64,000 nucleotides of DNA from NCBI GenBank assembly GCA_018261935.1, contig JAGTRP010000011.1:53231-117230 (forward strand). The letters are read 5' to 3'. How positions within the stretch are numbered: position 1 is the stretch's first letter; each line of letters opens with the position of its first letter. Origin of the DNA: Rhodocyclaceae bacterium. GTDB taxonomy: Bacteria > Pseudomonadota > Gammaproteobacteria > Burkholderiales > Rhodocyclaceae. The notes beneath the pieces are model-generated. The model was not told the DNA's origin. It ran no database searches and was given only the letters and a program-made list of their open reading frames with translations. Both the position numbers and the translations under genes were made by a program. This document shows, piece by piece, positions 1 through 9,850 of the stretch.

Positions 1-1
1 G

Positions 2-301
2 CCCCTGGTCAATCGCTGGTACGGGGTCGGGCGTTACAATTACTCCATTCGCGACAAGCGCCTGCTGGAATCCATCGCCGGGCTGGAGTACAACGCTGGC
101 TGCTGGGCGGCGCGCTTCGTCGTGCAGCGCCTCGAAGCCCTGGGCGGCAATGCCTCCAACACCACCTTGTTCTTCCAGCTCGAGCTCAATGACTTCACCA
201 GCGTCGGTTCGAGCCCCCTCCAACTCCTGCGCCGTACCATTCCCGGCTATGGCAAAGTGAACGAAATGCCGACCTCCGGCAGCCTTCTGACCACTCAGTG
301 A
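2..301 (+). CDS. lptD: LPS-assembly protein LptD, C-terminal fragment
   Basis: Only the last 99 codons are in the window; the 5' part lies upstream. The reading frame begins [20 protein letters not shown] and ends at a TGA at 299-301. It shows the alternating beta-strand pattern of an outer-membrane barrel, including the segment [13 protein letters not shown] that is typical of the LptD C-terminus. LptD is the outer-membrane translocon that inserts lipopolysaccharide together with LptE. The assignment rests on these strands and on the conserved order lptD-surA-pdxA-rsmA; SurA is the chaperone that folds LptD. The stop codon overlaps the start region of surA, so the two are translationally coupled. 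Without the N-terminal OstA domain the call is made from the tail only, but the context is strong. Confidence 0.88.
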   Translation, partial: PLVNRWYGVGRYNYSIRDKRLLESIAGLEYNAGCWAARFVVQRLEALGGNASNTTLFFQLELNDFTSVGSSPLQLLRRTIPGYGKVNEMPTSGSLLTTQ

Positions 302-1617
302 TGCCCATGATCCACTTCTTCCGCCGCTTCGCTCCCGTCCTGTTCCTGCTGTCCGGCCTGGCCTGCGCCCAGGCGGCGACTTCCCCCGAGGAGCCGCTGG
401 AGGCGGACCGTATCGTCGCCGTGGTGGGCGACGAAGTCATCACCTACCACGAGTTGCGGACCCGGCTGGCCAGCGTCCTCCAGCAGCTCCAGAAGCAGGG
501 CACGCCCCTGCCGCCCCAGGATGTGCTCGAGAGCCAGATGCTCGAACGCCTGATCATGGACCGCATCCAGCTGCAATTCGCCCGGGAAACCGGCCTCAAG
601 GTGGATGACATGCAGCTCGACCAGGCCCTGGGCCGGATCGCCGCCGGCAACAAGATGACCTTGCAGCAGTTCCGCGAGGCCCTGGAAAAGGATGGCGTCC
701 CCTTCGCCAAGTTCAGGGAAGACATCCGTGAGGAAATCATCGTCGCCCGCCTGCGGGAGCGGGAGGTGGAGAGCAAGCTGGTGATTTCCGAAGGGGAAGT
801 GGACAACTACCTGAGCGGGCAGAACGCCGCCGGCGGCCCCGTGGAAGAGTATGAGCTGGCCCACATTCTCCTGCGGGCGCCGGAATCGGCCAGCCCGGAG
901 CAGCTGCAGAAACTCCGGGCCCGGGCCGAGCAGGCTTTGAAGCGGGCCCGCCAGGGGGACAACTTCGCCCAACTGACCGCGGCTTTCTCCGATGCGCCGG
1001 ACGCCCTGCAGGGCGGCGACCTGGGCTGGCGGCCGGTGGACCGCCTGCCGGGCCTCTATGCCGAGGCCGCCGCCAAGCTGCAGCCGGGGGAAGTGAGCGA
1101 CATCCTGCGCTCCCCGGCCGGCTTCCACCTCCTCAAGCTCGTCGCCAAGCGCGGCGGTGCCGCCCTGCCGCCGGTGCAGCAGACCCACGCCCGCCACATC
1201 CTCATCCGCATCAACGAGGTGGTGTCCGAGGCCGAGGCCAAGCGCAAGCTGGAAAACCTGCGGGATCGCCTGGCCCACGGCGCCGATTTTGCCGAGCTCG
1301 CCCGCCTCTACTCCCAGGACGGGTCGGCCGCCAAGGGCGGTGACCTGGGCTGGCTCAGTCCCGGCGATACCGTGCCCGAATTCGAGCGCGCCATGGATGC
1401 CCTCAAGGACAAGGAACTGAGCCCGGTGGTCCAGTCCCCCTTCGGCATGCACCTGATCCAGGTGGTGGAGCGCCGCCAGCGCGACATGTCCGAGGAGCGC
1501 CAGCGCCTCAACGCCAAGCAGGCCCTGCGCGAGCGCAAGCTGGAAGATGCCTATCAGGATTGGCTGCGCCAGATGCGGGACCGGTCCTACGTGGAAAACC
1601 GCCTGGAAGAGAAGTGA
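298..1617 (+). CDS. surA: Periplasmic chaperone / peptidyl-prolyl isomerase SurA
   Basis: SurA escorts unfolded outer-membrane proteins across the periplasm to the BAM complex. The 439-residue product has a signal peptide (hydrophobic run [14 protein letters not shown] ending near residue 27), an N-terminal chaperone domain, and two parvulin domains at roughly 180-275 and 290-390. Each parvulin domain carries its hallmarks (AHILLR / GGDLGWR and ARHILIR / GGDLGW). Length matches the family. The start is ambiguous: GTG at 298, ATG at 301 and ATG at 307 are all in frame and overlap the lptD stop; ATG 301 or 307 would give a more ordinary signal peptide. The stop overlaps the pdxA start by one base (TGATG), so it lies in one operon with lptD, pdxA and rsmA. 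Confidence 0.95.
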   Translation: MMPMIHFFRRFAPVLFLLSGLACAQAATSPEEPLEADRIVAVVGDEVITYHELRTRLASVLQQLQKQGTPLPPQDVLESQMLERLIMDRIQLQFARETGLKVDDMQLDQALGRIAAGNKMTLQQFREALEKDGVPFAKFREDIREEIIVARLREREVESKLVISEGEVDNYLSGQNAAGGPVEEYELAHILLRAPESASPEQLQKLRARAEQALKRARQGDNFAQLTAAFSDAPDALQGGDLGWRPVDRLPGLYAEAAAKLQPGEVSDILRSPAGFHLLKLVAKRGGAALPPVQQTHARHILIRINEVVSEAEAKRKLENLRDRLAHGADFAELARLYSQDGSAAKGGDLGWLSPGDTVPEFERAMDALKDKELSPVVQSPFGMHLIQVVERRQRDMSEERQRLNAKQALRERKLEDAYQDWLRQMRDRSYVENRLEEK

Positions 1618-2603
1618 TGGTCCAGCCGGTCATCGCGGTCACCAGCGGAGAACCCGCCGGCATCGGGCCGGAAATCTGCCTACGCCTCCTGGAACGCTCC
1701 TTCGCCGCCCAGCCGGTCGTCCTCTGTGACCGCTCCCTGCTGGCGGAGCGGGCGGCCACCCTCGGCTTGACGGTCCCGCTGCGGGACTACCGGCCCGGCC
1801 AGGCGCCGGCTGCCGGGGTCCTGGACGTGCTGCATATTCCCCTGGCCGCCCCCAGCCGGGCCGGCCAGCTCGACCCGGCCAACGGCGCCTATGTCCTGGC
1901 CCTCCTGGACCGGGCCCTGGCCGGCTGCCAGTCCGGCGAATTCGCCGCCATGGCGACGGCGCCGGTGCATAAGGGGGTCATCAACCAGGCCGGGGTGCCG
2001 TTCACCGGCCATACCGAATACCTGGCCGAAAAGACCGGCACGCCCCTGGTGGTCATGATGCTGGCGGGGGAAACCGGGCGGGGCCCCCTGCGGGTTGCCC
2101 TGGCCACCACCCACCTGCCACTGAAGGACGTCCCGGCCGCCATTACCCCGGCGGTGCTGGAGCAAACCCTGCGCATCCTCCATGCCGACCTGAACAAGAA
2201 ATACGGCATCGCCGCCCCGGCTATCCTGGTGGCCGGCCTGAATCCCCACGCCGGGGAAGGGGGCTACCTGGGGCGGGAGGAAATCGAGGTCATCGCGCCG
2301 GTGCTGGAAAAGCTGCGGGGCGAGGGCATGAACCTCATCGGCCCGCTGCCCGCCGACACGATGTTCACCCCGCCGATCCTCGCCCGGGGCGACGCGGTCC
2401 TGGCCATGTACCACGACCAGGGGCTGACGGCTCTCAAGTACGCCACCTTCGGCCAGGGCATCAACGTCACCCTGGGGCTGCCCATCATCCGCACCTCGGT
2501 GGATCACGGCACCGCCCAGGAGCTGGCGGGCACCGGCCGGGCCGACCCAGGGAGCCTGTTCGAGGCGGTGGACCAGGCGGCCATGATGGCGGGGCGGCAA
2601 TGA
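1617..2603 (+). CDS. pdxA: 4-hydroxythreonine-4-phosphate dehydrogenase PdxA
   Basis: PdxA oxidises 4-phosphohydroxy-L-threonine in DXP-dependent pyridoxal phosphate synthesis, using NAD and a divalent metal. The 328-residue product begins [20 protein letters not shown], a standard PdxA N-terminus. It contains the metal/substrate segments [22 protein letters not shown] and SVDHGTA, whose histidines are the metal ligands in this family. An open frame continues 19 codons upstream inside surA, but the start at 1617 matches the family and gives the one-base TGATG overlap with surA. The 3' end overlaps rsmA by ATGA. The surA-pdxA-rsmA order is the same as in enterobacteria, here without apaGH following in view. 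Confidence 0.95.
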   Translation: MVQPVIAVTSGEPAGIGPEICLRLLERSFAAQPVVLCDRSLLAERAATLGLTVPLRDYRPGQAPAAGVLDVLHIPLAAPSRAGQLDPANGAYVLALLDRALAGCQSGEFAAMATAPVHKGVINQAGVPFTGHTEYLAEKTGTPLVVMMLAGETGRGPLRVALATTHLPLKDVPAAITPAVLEQTLRILHADLNKKYGIAAPAILVAGLNPHAGEGGYLGREEIEVIAPVLEKLRGEGMNLIGPLPADTMFTPPILARGDAVLAMYHDQGLTALKYATFGQGINVTLGLPIIRTSVDHGTAQELAGTGRADPGSLFEAVDQAAMMAGRQ

Positions 2604-3373
2604 AGCAGCATGTCGCCCGCAAACGCTTCGGCCAGAATTTCCTGGTCGACCAAGGCATCATCTCGGCCATCGTCTCGGCCATTGATCCGCGCCCAGGCGA
2701 AACCGTGGTGGAAATCGGCCCCGGCCTCGGCGCCTTGACCGAGCCCCTGATGCAGCGGGTCGATCGCCTGCATGTGGTGGAAATCGACCGGGACCTCATC
2801 GCCCGGCTGAAGAAGCGCCATGCCCCGGAGCGCCTCGCCATCCACGAGGGGGATGCCCTGGCCTTCGATTTCTCGGCCATCGGCAGCGACCTGCGCCTGG
2901 TGGGCAACCTGCCCTACAACATCTCGACCCCGCTCCTTTTCCATCTGGCCGCCTTCGCCGACCGGGTGCGGGACATGCACTTCATGCTCCAGAAGGAAGT
3001 GGTGGAGCGCATGGTGGCGACCCCGGGGGATTCGGAGTGCGGCCGCCTGTCGGTGATGCTGCAGTACCGCTTCCACCTCGAATGGCTCCTGGACGTGCCG
3101 CCGGAGAGCTTCGATCCGGCCCCCAAGGTGCAGTCGGCGGTGGTGCGGCTGATCCCGAAGGCAGCGGCCGAATTGACGGCGAAGGATGAGGGAAAATTGG
3201 CCCGGGTCGTGACGGCGGCCTTCTCCCAGCGCCGCAAGATGCTGCGCAACACCCTGAAGGGCATCCTGGACGATGCCGGCTTCGCCGCCCTGGGCATCGC
3301 GCCCACGGCCCGGGCCGAGGACCTGGCGGTGGAGGACTACGTCCGCATCGCCAACGCCCTGTCCTCCTCCTGA
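2600..3373 (+). CDS. rsmA: 16S rRNA (A1518/A1519) dimethyltransferase RsmA (KsgA)
   Basis: RsmA dimethylates two adjacent adenines in helix 45 of 16S rRNA during late 30S assembly. The 257-residue protein carries [10 protein letters not shown] near the N-terminus, the SAM-binding loop [10 protein letters not shown] (about 41-50), the second-strand acidic pair VVEIDRD, and the catalytic NLPYNIS motif (about 108-114). The C-terminal small domain contains the family segment [12 protein letters not shown]. Start codon ATG overlaps the pdxA stop (ATGA). This is the last gene of the lptD-surA-pdxA-rsmA run; the next gene faces it, with a dispersed repeat in between. Confidence 0.96.
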   Translation: MKQHVARKRFGQNFLVDQGIISAIVSAIDPRPGETVVEIGPGLGALTEPLMQRVDRLHVVEIDRDLIARLKKRHAPERLAIHEGDALAFDFSAIGSDLRLVGNLPYNISTPLLFHLAAFADRVRDMHFMLQKEVVERMVATPGDSECGRLSVMLQYRFHLEWLLDVPPESFDPAPKVQSAVVRLIPKAAAELTAKDEGKLARVVTAAFSQRRKMLRNTLKGILDDAGFAALGIAPTARAEDLAVEDYVRIANALSSS

Positions 3374-3439
3374 CCGTCCGGCGGTATTCCGCCGGCAGGG
3401 GAAAAGGCTTTATACGGAATCCAGAAGGTAGCCTGGGGC

Positions 3440-3541
3440 GCGGTGGGCGGAGCATTCGCTCCACCGGGCTGCGGAACTCGCCCCCTGCGGGGGCTCAGAC
3501 AGTCCTCGCCCGGTTCCTCGAACGCCCCGTCCGCCGGTTAC
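3440..3541 (+). repeat. Dispersed hairpin-forming repeat, copy 1
   Basis: This ~100-bp element shares an identical 50-bp core (3464-3513) with a second copy at 25610-25659, in the same orientation, and the flanks are also similar. Its centre is a short hairpin, GCCCCC-TGC-GGGGGC (3480-3494). Beyond that the left side (GGAGCATTCGCTCCACCGGGC) and the reverse complement of the right side show looser dyad symmetry, so the RNA could fold into one long imperfect stem. It lies between the convergent 3' ends of rsmA and the acyl-CoA ligase. A REP/BIME-like or transcription-ending role is possible; no reading frame in it looks coding. Confidence 0.75.
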
Positions 3542-3556
3542 TTGTTGGAAGCCGTA

Positions 3557-5197
3557 TTACTGGATCGCCAGGGCCGAATGGGCGTGCTGGCGCAGGACGT
3601 ACTTCTGGATCTTGCCGGTGGAGGTCTTGGGCAGGGGGCCGAATATCACCTCCTTGGGGACCTTGAAGCGGGCCAGGTGGCCGCGGCAGTGCTCGATGAT
3701 GCCATCCCGGGTGCAGCCGGCGCCGTCCTTCAGTTCGATGAAGGCCACCGGCACCTCGCCCCACTTCTCGTCCGGCTTGGCGACGACGGCGGCGGCGATC
3801 ACCGCCGGATGGCGGTAGAGCACGTCCTCCACTTCCAGGGACGAGATGTTCTCGCCGCCGGAGATGATGATGTCCTTGGAGCGGTCCTTGATCTTGACGT
3901 AGCCGTCGCTATGGACCACCGCCAGGTCCCCGGTGTGGAACCATCCGCCGGCGAAGGCCTCCTCGGTGGCCTTGGGATTCTTCAGGTAGCCCTTCATGAC
4001 CAGGTTGCCCCGGAACATGATTTCACCCATGGTCTCGCCGTCCCAGGGCACCGGCTCCATGGACACCGGGTCGAGGACGGCGATCGCCTCCTGCATGTGG
4101 TAGCGCACCCCCTGGCGGCCGTTGCGGGCGGCCCGCAGGTCGATGGGCAGCGTGCCCCATTCCTCGTGCTTGGCGCACACCGAGGCCGGGCCGTAGGTCT
4201 CGGTCAGGCCATAGACGTGGGTGATGTCGAAGCCCATCTTCTCGGCTCCCTCGATGATCGCGGCCGGGGGAGCGGCGCCGGCGATGAGGCCGCTGACCGG
4301 GTGCTCGATCCCGGCCTTGAGGTGGTCCGGGGCGTTGATCAGCATGCCATAGACGATGGGTGCCCCGCACATGTGGGTGACCTGGTGCTCCTTGATGAGG
4401 CCGAAGATCAGGGCCGGATCGACCTTGCGCAGGCAGACGCTGGTGCCGGCGTTGGCCGCCAGGGTCCAGGGGAAGCACCAGCCGTTGCAGTGGAACATCG
4501 GCAGGGTCCACAGATAGACCGAGTGGGGAGGCATGCCCCAGGAAATGATGTTGGAGGCGGAGTTGAGGTAGGCGCCGCGATGGTGGTAGACGACCCCCTT
4601 CGGGTTGCCGGTGGTGCCGGAGGTGTAGTTCAGGGTGATGGCATCCCACTCGTTCTCCGGCAGCGCCCAGGGGAATTCGGGGTCGCCGGCGTCCAGGAAG
4701 GACTCGTAGTCCGTTTCGCCGAGCCGTTCGCCGCCGGCGAATTCCGGGTCGAGAATGTCGAGGACCAGCGGCTTCGGCCCTGCCAGCAAGGCCAGCGCCT
4801 GCTTGATGACGCCCGAGAACTCCGGATCGACGATCAGCACCTTGGCCTCTCCGTGGCCGAGCATGAAGGCGATGGCCTCGGCATCGAGGCGGGTATTCAA
4901 GGTGTTGAGGACGGCGCCGCACATCGGTACCCCGAAGTGGCATTCGAACATCGGTGCCGTATTGGGAAGCATCACGGCGACGGTATCGCCCTTGCCGATG
5001 CCGCGGCCCGCCAGGGCCGAAGCCAGCTGCCGGCAGCGATCGTAGGTCTCCTTCCAGGTGAATTGGCGCTCCCCCTGGATGACGGAAATCCGCTTGGGAT
5101 AGACGAAGGCCGAGCGCTCCAGAAAACTCAATGGCGAAAGCGGAACGTAGTTTGCCGGATTCTGATCCAGTCCAACCGTATACGGGTTTGCTGCCAT
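3557..5197 (-). CDS. Acyl-CoA synthetase (AMP-forming), medium/long-chain type
   Basis: An ANL-superfamily ligase that makes acyl-adenylate and then acyl-CoA from a carboxylic acid, ATP and CoA. The 546-residue product has the P-loop [12 protein letters not shown], the segment [13 protein letters not shown], the adenylate motif YGLTETYGP, the hinge TGDLAV...[16 protein letters not shown], and the C-terminal catalytic lysine in [14 protein letters not shown]. This is the class that includes AlkK-like and methylthiopropionate/medium-chain ligases; the exact acid cannot be read from sequence. The frame is open upstream to 5650, but ATG at 5197 follows a clear AAGGAGG and begins [11 protein letters not shown], the usual start of this class. 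It is transcribed alone and faces rsmA. Confidence 0.9.
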   Translation of the reverse strand: MAANPYTVGLDQNPANYVPLSPLSFLERSAFVYPKRISVIQGERQFTWKETYDRCRQLASALAGRGIGKGDTVAVMLPNTAPMFECHFGVPMCGAVLNTLNTRLDAEAIAFMLGHGEAKVLIVDPEFSGVIKQALALLAGPKPLVLDILDPEFAGGERLGETDYESFLDAGDPEFPWALPENEWDAITLNYTSGTTGNPKGVVYHHRGAYLNSASNIISWGMPPHSVYLWTLPMFHCNGWCFPWTLAANAGTSVCLRKVDPALIFGLIKEHQVTHMCGAPIVYGMLINAPDHLKAGIEHPVSGLIAGAAPPAAIIEGAEKMGFDITHVYGLTETYGPASVCAKHEEWGTLPIDLRAARNGRQGVRYHMQEAIAVLDPVSMEPVPWDGETMGEIMFRGNLVMKGYLKNPKATEEAFAGGWFHTGDLAVVHSDGYVKIKDRSKDIIISGGENISSLEVEDVLYRHPAVIAAAVVAKPDEKWGEVPVAFIELKDGAGCTRDGIIEHCRGHLARFKVPKEVIFGPLPKTSTGKIQKYVLRQHAHSALAIQ

Positions 5198-5425
5198 GAA
5201 TACCTCCTTGCGTTTTTTTGAGGGGGACCGCGTTTGCTGGAAGACTCTTATCTGTACGAGGCCAATCCTGCTCCCGCTCTTGGCGTTGTTGCACATTTCA
5301 TAATTTCCGCAGCATACAGGGAGCACCATGCTCTCGGCAATGGGAGGAGGTGGCTGGGCTCGGTCAGGGCAAACTGAAGATATTCCGTAATTTCGCCGGT
5401 CCTCTCCGGAGTGGCGGCGACCGAC

Positions 5426-5452
5426 GAAAAAAAGCCCGCCTGAAGCGGGCTT
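5426..5452 (-). terminator. Rho-independent terminator
   Basis: Read on the minus strand, the stem AGCCCGC / GCGGGCT with loop TTCAG is followed by a run of seven T. It lies about 20 bases past the stop of the DUF2892 gene and ends that transcript before the acyl-CoA ligase. Confidence 0.85.
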
Positions 5453-5471
5453 GGCATGGGGGGAAGGACGA

Positions 5472-5663
5472 TCAGTCCTTCTTGCCGCAGGTGCTGATGC
5501 CGAGCAGCGGATAGGCTGGGCACCAGCCCATGACGCCGGTGAGCAGGGGCACGATGCCGATGTAGCCCCACACCGGCAGGACGCCGGCTGCGGTGGCGCC
5601 GATGAGGCCGAGGCCGGCGACGATGCGCAGGACTTTGTCGATACCGCCAACGTTTGCTGCCAT
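5472..5663 (-). CDS. DUF2892 (YgaP-type transmembrane domain) protein
   Basis: A 63-residue inner-membrane protein with two hydrophobic segments (VLRIVAGLGLIGATAAG and YIGIVPLLTGVMGW) and the DUF2892 ending CPAYPLLGISTC. The same domain forms the membrane part of the rhodanese YgaP. The start at 5663 (MAANVGG) is preferred over one six codons upstream because GGAGG sits nine bases before it. A Crp-type regulator gene lies just upstream on the same strand, and a Crp-like palindrome (5728-5743) sits between them, so the small gene may be a target of that regulator. Free-standing DUF2892 proteins often accompany sulfur or thiol stress genes; a role in sulfide/thiol handling is inference. Confidence 0.85.
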   Translation of the reverse strand: MAANVGGIDKVLRIVAGLGLIGATAAGVLPVWGYIGIVPLLTGVMGWCPAYPLLGISTCGKKD

Positions 5664-5727
5664 TTGGTTTTCCTCCGTCAAGATTATGGGTACGGAGGCT
5701 AATTTAGTCCCGGCGCGGGAAGGCGTC

Positions 5728-5743
5728 TGTAACCTGGGTCACA
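5728..5743. promoter_or_regulatory. Crp-type operator upstream of the DUF2892 gene
   Basis: TGTAACCTGGGTCACA fits the Crp-family pattern TGTGA-N6-TCACA with one mismatch. It is about 65 bases before the DUF2892 start and overlaps the stop codon of the upstream Crp-type regulator gene. The regulator's recognition helix keeps the R-E-x3-R residues that read TGTGA half sites, so control by this neighbour is plausible. Confidence 0.5.
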
Positions 5744-6397
5744 CAGCCGCGACGGTCTTCAGCCCCGCCCGGTCGAGCAGGGTCACCTGCTCCCGGCCCA
5801 ACGCCACCAGCCCCTGGGCGGCGAAGCCCTTGAGGAGCCGGCTGACGATTTCCCGCACGCTGCCCAGTTCCTCCGCCAGCTGCTGGTGGGTAACGTTGAG
5901 CACGTCCCCGGGGCGGGCGAGGAGCAGCTTGGCCAGGCGCTGGTCGAGGCGGGCGAAGGCCACTTCTTCCACCAGCTCCATCAACTCGGCGATGCGGTCG
6001 GAAAAGAGATGGAAGACGAAGTCCCGGAAGGCGGCGTGCTCGGCCACCAGCTGGGCGAAGAGGGGCGCCGGCAGGATCAGCAGGGTAAGCGGGGTTTCCG
6101 CCACCCCCCGGGCCGAGTAGGGCGTCCGGCCCAGGAGGCAGCTGGAGGTGATGATGCAGGAGCCGCCGGGCTCCACCCGGTAGAGGAGCATTTCCCGCCC
6201 TGACGGCGTGCCCTTGACTACCTTGATGCTGCCGGAGAGCAGTAGCGGAAAACCCTCGCAGGCCTGGCCCTCGGCAAAGAGCTGGGCGCCGGCGGGCACC
6301 TCCAGGACGGCCCCGGGCTGCAGGGCGGCGTCCAGGAGCCGGGGCGGCAGCCCGGCCAGGACCGGGTAGAGGGCGAGGAGGGCGGTGCGATCCGGGA

Positions 6398-6401
<4 letters not shown>
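5739..6401 (-). CDS. Crp/Fnr-family transcriptional regulator
   Basis: A 220-residue regulator with an N-terminal cyclic-nucleotide-binding fold (about 25-120), a dimerisation helix (about 125-155) and a C-terminal winged helix. The recognition helix SVREIVSRLL (about 181-190) has the R-E...R contacts seen in Crp. The N-terminal cysteine cluster of true Fnr is absent; cysteines are found only at about 48, 82 and 88, so it is not a classical oxygen sensor, though cysteine-based sulfide or redox sensing is possible. Start ATG 6401 overlaps the stop of the exonuclease III gene (ATGA), implying co-transcription. The adjacent DUF2892 gene with a Crp-like palindrome suggests a local regulon. The effector is unknown. 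Confidence 0.88.
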
Positions 6402-7162
<761 letters not shown>

Positions 7163-7170
7163 TGGCCTCC

Positions 7171-7659
7171 TCACTTGGCCAGGCCGCCGGTGGGCGTGCT
7201 GCCGGCGGGGGCCTTGGCCGGATAGCCGGCCAGGTCCAGGAGGTTGTTGTAGGCATCGGCCTGGAAGCCCTTCACCGACTGCTGGCCCACCTTGAGGGCG
7301 GGGACGAAGAGATCGCCCACCAGCTTCTTCAGCTCCTCCGCCTCTTCCGGCTTCTGCACCATCCTTTCCTGGAAAGGCACGCCGCGGCCGTTCAGCAGGT
7401 CGCGGGCCTGCTTGCACTGGGTGGTGCAGTCCGGGGTGGTGTACAGGGTTACCGGGAAATTCTCGGCGGCGCGCTTGACCGCGTAGGACTGGGTGCCGCC
7501 GGTGGATTCAGCTTCCTTCCGGATGACCCCCTTGGCGGTGGCCGGGGGCGGCGTGTCGGAAATGACGACGCGGCCGGTGGCCGGGTCAACCCAGCGGTAG
7601 GTTTGGGCCCAAGCGGCGGCGCTGGCCAGGGCAAGGGCCAGGATGGCAAGGTGGCGCAT
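7171..7659 (-). CDS. Exported DUF4124 / glutaredoxin-like protein
   Basis: A 162-residue secreted protein: signal peptide MRHLAILALALASAAAWA; a DUF4124 domain (TYRWVDPATGRVVISDTPP, about 20-50); then a glutaredoxin-like fold (about 65-145) opening VTLYTTPDCTTQCKQARDLL. The redox site is C-T-T-Q-C, with one more residue between the cysteines than the CxxC of standard glutaredoxins; a cis-proline-like FVPALKVG follows. This predicts a periplasmic thiol-disulfide protein. Substrate unknown. The frame extends upstream into the peptidase gene, but the signal peptide fixes the start at 7659. Confidence 0.85.
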   Translation of the reverse strand: MRHLAILALALASAAAWAQTYRWVDPATGRVVISDTPPPATAKGVIRKEAESTGGTQSYAVKRAAENFPVTLYTTPDCTTQCKQARDLLNGRGVPFQERMVQKPEEAEELKKLVGDLFVPALKVGQQSVKGFQADAYNNLLDLAGYPAKAPAGSTPTGGLAK

Positions 7660-7679
7660 GACGGTACTCCTGTGGCCGA

Positions 7680-9734
7680 TCAGGCCGCAATCATACCGCT
7701 GTGGCGCAGCAAGGCGTCGACACTCGGCTCCCGGCCCCGGAAGGCCTTGAAGGATTCGATGGCCGGCCGCGAGCCGCCCACCGCCAGGATCTCGTCCAGG
7801 AAGCGCTTGCCGGTGACCGGGTCGAAGGGATTGCCGGCCTCCTCGAAGGCGGCATAGGCATCGGCGGACAGCACCTCGGCCCACTTGTAGCTGAAGTAGC
7901 CTGCCGCATAGCCGCCGGCGAAGATGTGGGAGAAGCTGTTGGGGAAGCGGTGCCACTCCGGCGGGAACAGCACCGCCACTTCCCGGCGCACTTCCTGCAG
8001 GAGATCCATGACGCTCTTCCGGCCCTTGGGGTCGAAGGCGCTGTGGAGGAGCAGGTCGAAGAGGCTGAATTCCAGCTGGCGCACGGTCTGCATGCCGCTC
8101 TGGAAATTCCTGGCCGCCAGCATCTTGTCGTAGAGGGGCCGGGGCAGGGGCTTGCCGGTGTCCACATGGGAGGTCATGTCCTGCAGCACCGCCCATTCCC
8201 AGCAGTAGTTCTCCATGAACTGGGAGGGCAGCTCCACCGCGTCCCATTCGACGCCGTGGATGCCGGAGACCCCCTGTTCCTCCACCCGGGTCAGCAGGTG
8301 GTGGAGGCCGTGGCCGGTCTCGTGGAAGAGGGTCTGGACTTCGTCATGGGTGAAGGTGGCGGGCTTGTCCCCGACCGGCCGGGAGAAATTGCAGTTGAGA
8401 TAAGCCACCGGCGTCTGGATGCCGGCAGGCAGCCGGCGGCGGGTGACGGCCTCGTCCATCCAGGCGCCACCCCGCTTGGTCTCCCGGGCGTAGAGGTCCA
8501 TGTAGAACTGGCCTACCAAGGCGCCCTCGGAGGATTCCAGCCGGTAGAAACGGACGTCCTCATGCCAGGCCGGGGCGGTATCGGGCTTCACCGTGACGTT
8601 GAAGAGGTTCTCGATGACCCGGAAGAGCCCCGCCAGGACGACGGGCTCGGTGAAATACTGCTTCACCTCCTGCTCGGAGAAGGCGTAGCGGGCCTGGAGC
8701 AGCTTTTCGGAGGCGTAGGCGGCGTCCCAGGGCTCCAGGGGCTCGATGCCCAGCTCCTTCTTGGCGAAGTCCCGCAGCTCGGCGATGTCGCGCTCGGCGA
8801 AGGGCTTGGCCTTGGCCGCCAGTTCCCGCAGGAAGGCCAGGGCCTGGGCTGGGGACTCGGCCATCTTGGGCACCAGGGAGAGTTCGGCGAAATTGCCGTA
8901 GCCCAGCATCTGCGCCTCTTCCGCCCGCAGTTCGAGGATGCGGGTCATGAGGGGGGTGTTGTCCCATTCCGGCTTGCTGGCGCCGTCGTGGAATTCCGCC
9001 GCCCGGGTGGCGTAGGCCCGGTAGAGGCGGGCCCGCAGGTCCCGGTTGTCGGCGTACTGCATGACCGGGCCGTAGGAAGGCGCATGGAGGGTGAAGCGCC
9101 AGCCCGGGGTGCCGGCCTTTTCGGCGGCGGCCCGGGCGGTGGCCTTGGCGTCCTCCGGCAGCCCCGCCAGCAGGGCTTCGTCGGTAACGGTTTCGGCAAA
9201 GGCGTTGGTGGCGTCCAGGAGGTTTTCGGAGAACTTGGCGGCGAGGCCGGCCAGCTCCTCCTGGATGGCCTGGAAGCGGGGCTTCCGGTCTTCCGGCAGT
9301 TCGGCGCCGGAAAGGCGGAAATCCCGCACTTCGTTGTCGATGATCTTCTTCTGGGCCGGGTCGAGCTTTTCGTACTCGGCGCCGCTGCGGATGGCCTTGT
9401 ACTTCTGGAAGAGCTTCAGGTTCTGGCCCAGTTCGCTGTAGAAGCGGGTCACTTCCGGCAGCATCTCGTTGTAGGCCTCCCGCCAGGGCGGGATGTCGTT
9501 GACCGAATGGAGGTGCCCGACGATGCCCCAGGCCCGGGACAGATTCTCGATGCCGTCGGAGAGGGGGTGGGCGAAATCGGTCCAGGTGGCGGGGATGGCA
9601 GCGGCCGTAAGCCTTTCCACCAGCTGGCGGCTCTGGGCCAGCAGCTCTTCGATGGCGGGTTTGACGTGGCCCGGCTCGATGGCGTCGAAGCGGGGCAGTC
9701 CGGAGAAATCGAGCAGGGGGTTGGCAGTGGTCAT
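7680..9734 (-). CDS. prlC: Oligopeptidase A (M3 metallopeptidase)
   Basis: A 684-residue cytosolic zinc endopeptidase of the M3 family, which degrades oligopeptides and cleaved signal peptides. The zinc motif is LFHETGHGLHHLL (HExxH) with the downstream glutamate in GVEWDAVELPSQFMENY. Length is close to E. coli OpdA (680). The start at 9734 (MTTANPLLDFSGLPRF) is chosen over an open extension of 29 codons because it matches the family. A long open frame on the opposite strand is a GC-bias shadow. Confidence 0.95.
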   Translation of the reverse strand: MTTANPLLDFSGLPRFDAIEPGHVKPAIEELLAQSRQLVERLTAAAIPATWTDFAHPLSDGIENLSRAWGIVGHLHSVNDIPPWREAYNEMLPEVTRFYSELGQNLKLFQKYKAIRSGAEYEKLDPAQKKIIDNEVRDFRLSGAELPEDRKPRFQAIQEELAGLAAKFSENLLDATNAFAETVTDEALLAGLPEDAKATARAAAEKAGTPGWRFTLHAPSYGPVMQYADNRDLRARLYRAYATRAAEFHDGASKPEWDNTPLMTRILELRAEEAQMLGYGNFAELSLVPKMAESPAQALAFLRELAAKAKPFAERDIAELRDFAKKELGIEPLEPWDAAYASEKLLQARYAFSEQEVKQYFTEPVVLAGLFRVIENLFNVTVKPDTAPAWHEDVRFYRLESSEGALVGQFYMDLYARETKRGGAWMDEAVTRRRLPAGIQTPVAYLNCNFSRPVGDKPATFTHDEVQTLFHETGHGLHHLLTRVEEQGVSGIHGVEWDAVELPSQFMENYCWEWAVLQDMTSHVDTGKPLPRPLYDKMLAARNFQSGMQTVRQLEFSLFDLLLHSAFDPKGRKSVMDLLQEVRREVAVLFPPEWHRFPNSFSHIFAGGYAAGYFSYKWAEVLSADAYAAFEEAGNPFDPVTGKRFLDEILAVGGSRPAIESFKAFRGREPSVDALLRHSGMIAA

Positions 9735-9823
9735 GGCTTTGTTGTTGTGGGATCGGGGAGACGGCCGGAAGGATGAAACCTTCCGGCGTCGGACAACCGC
9801 TAGGACAATCCCCCCCCGCATCG

Positions 9824-9843
9824 GGTTCGCAGGGGGGCGAACC
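9824..9843 (-). terminator. Hairpin after purC, possible weak terminator
   Basis: GGTTCGC and GCGAACC form a 7-bp stem with a six-base loop, just past the purC stop on the minus strand. No T-run follows, so it may be a transcript-end or stability hairpin rather than an intrinsic terminator. Confidence 0.35.
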
Positions 9844-9850
9844 GGGGGCC

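Noticed and set aside
3557..5650. 697-codon version of the acyl-CoA ligase
   Set aside because: The extra N-terminus crosses the terminator and DUF2892 gene and has no family similarity; ATG 5197 has a strong ribosome site.
7701..9776. 691-codon open frame opposite prlC
   Set aside because: It mirrors the peptidase gene; composition is low-complexity Gly/Leu/Val/Glu with no motifs. It is a GC-bias shadow.
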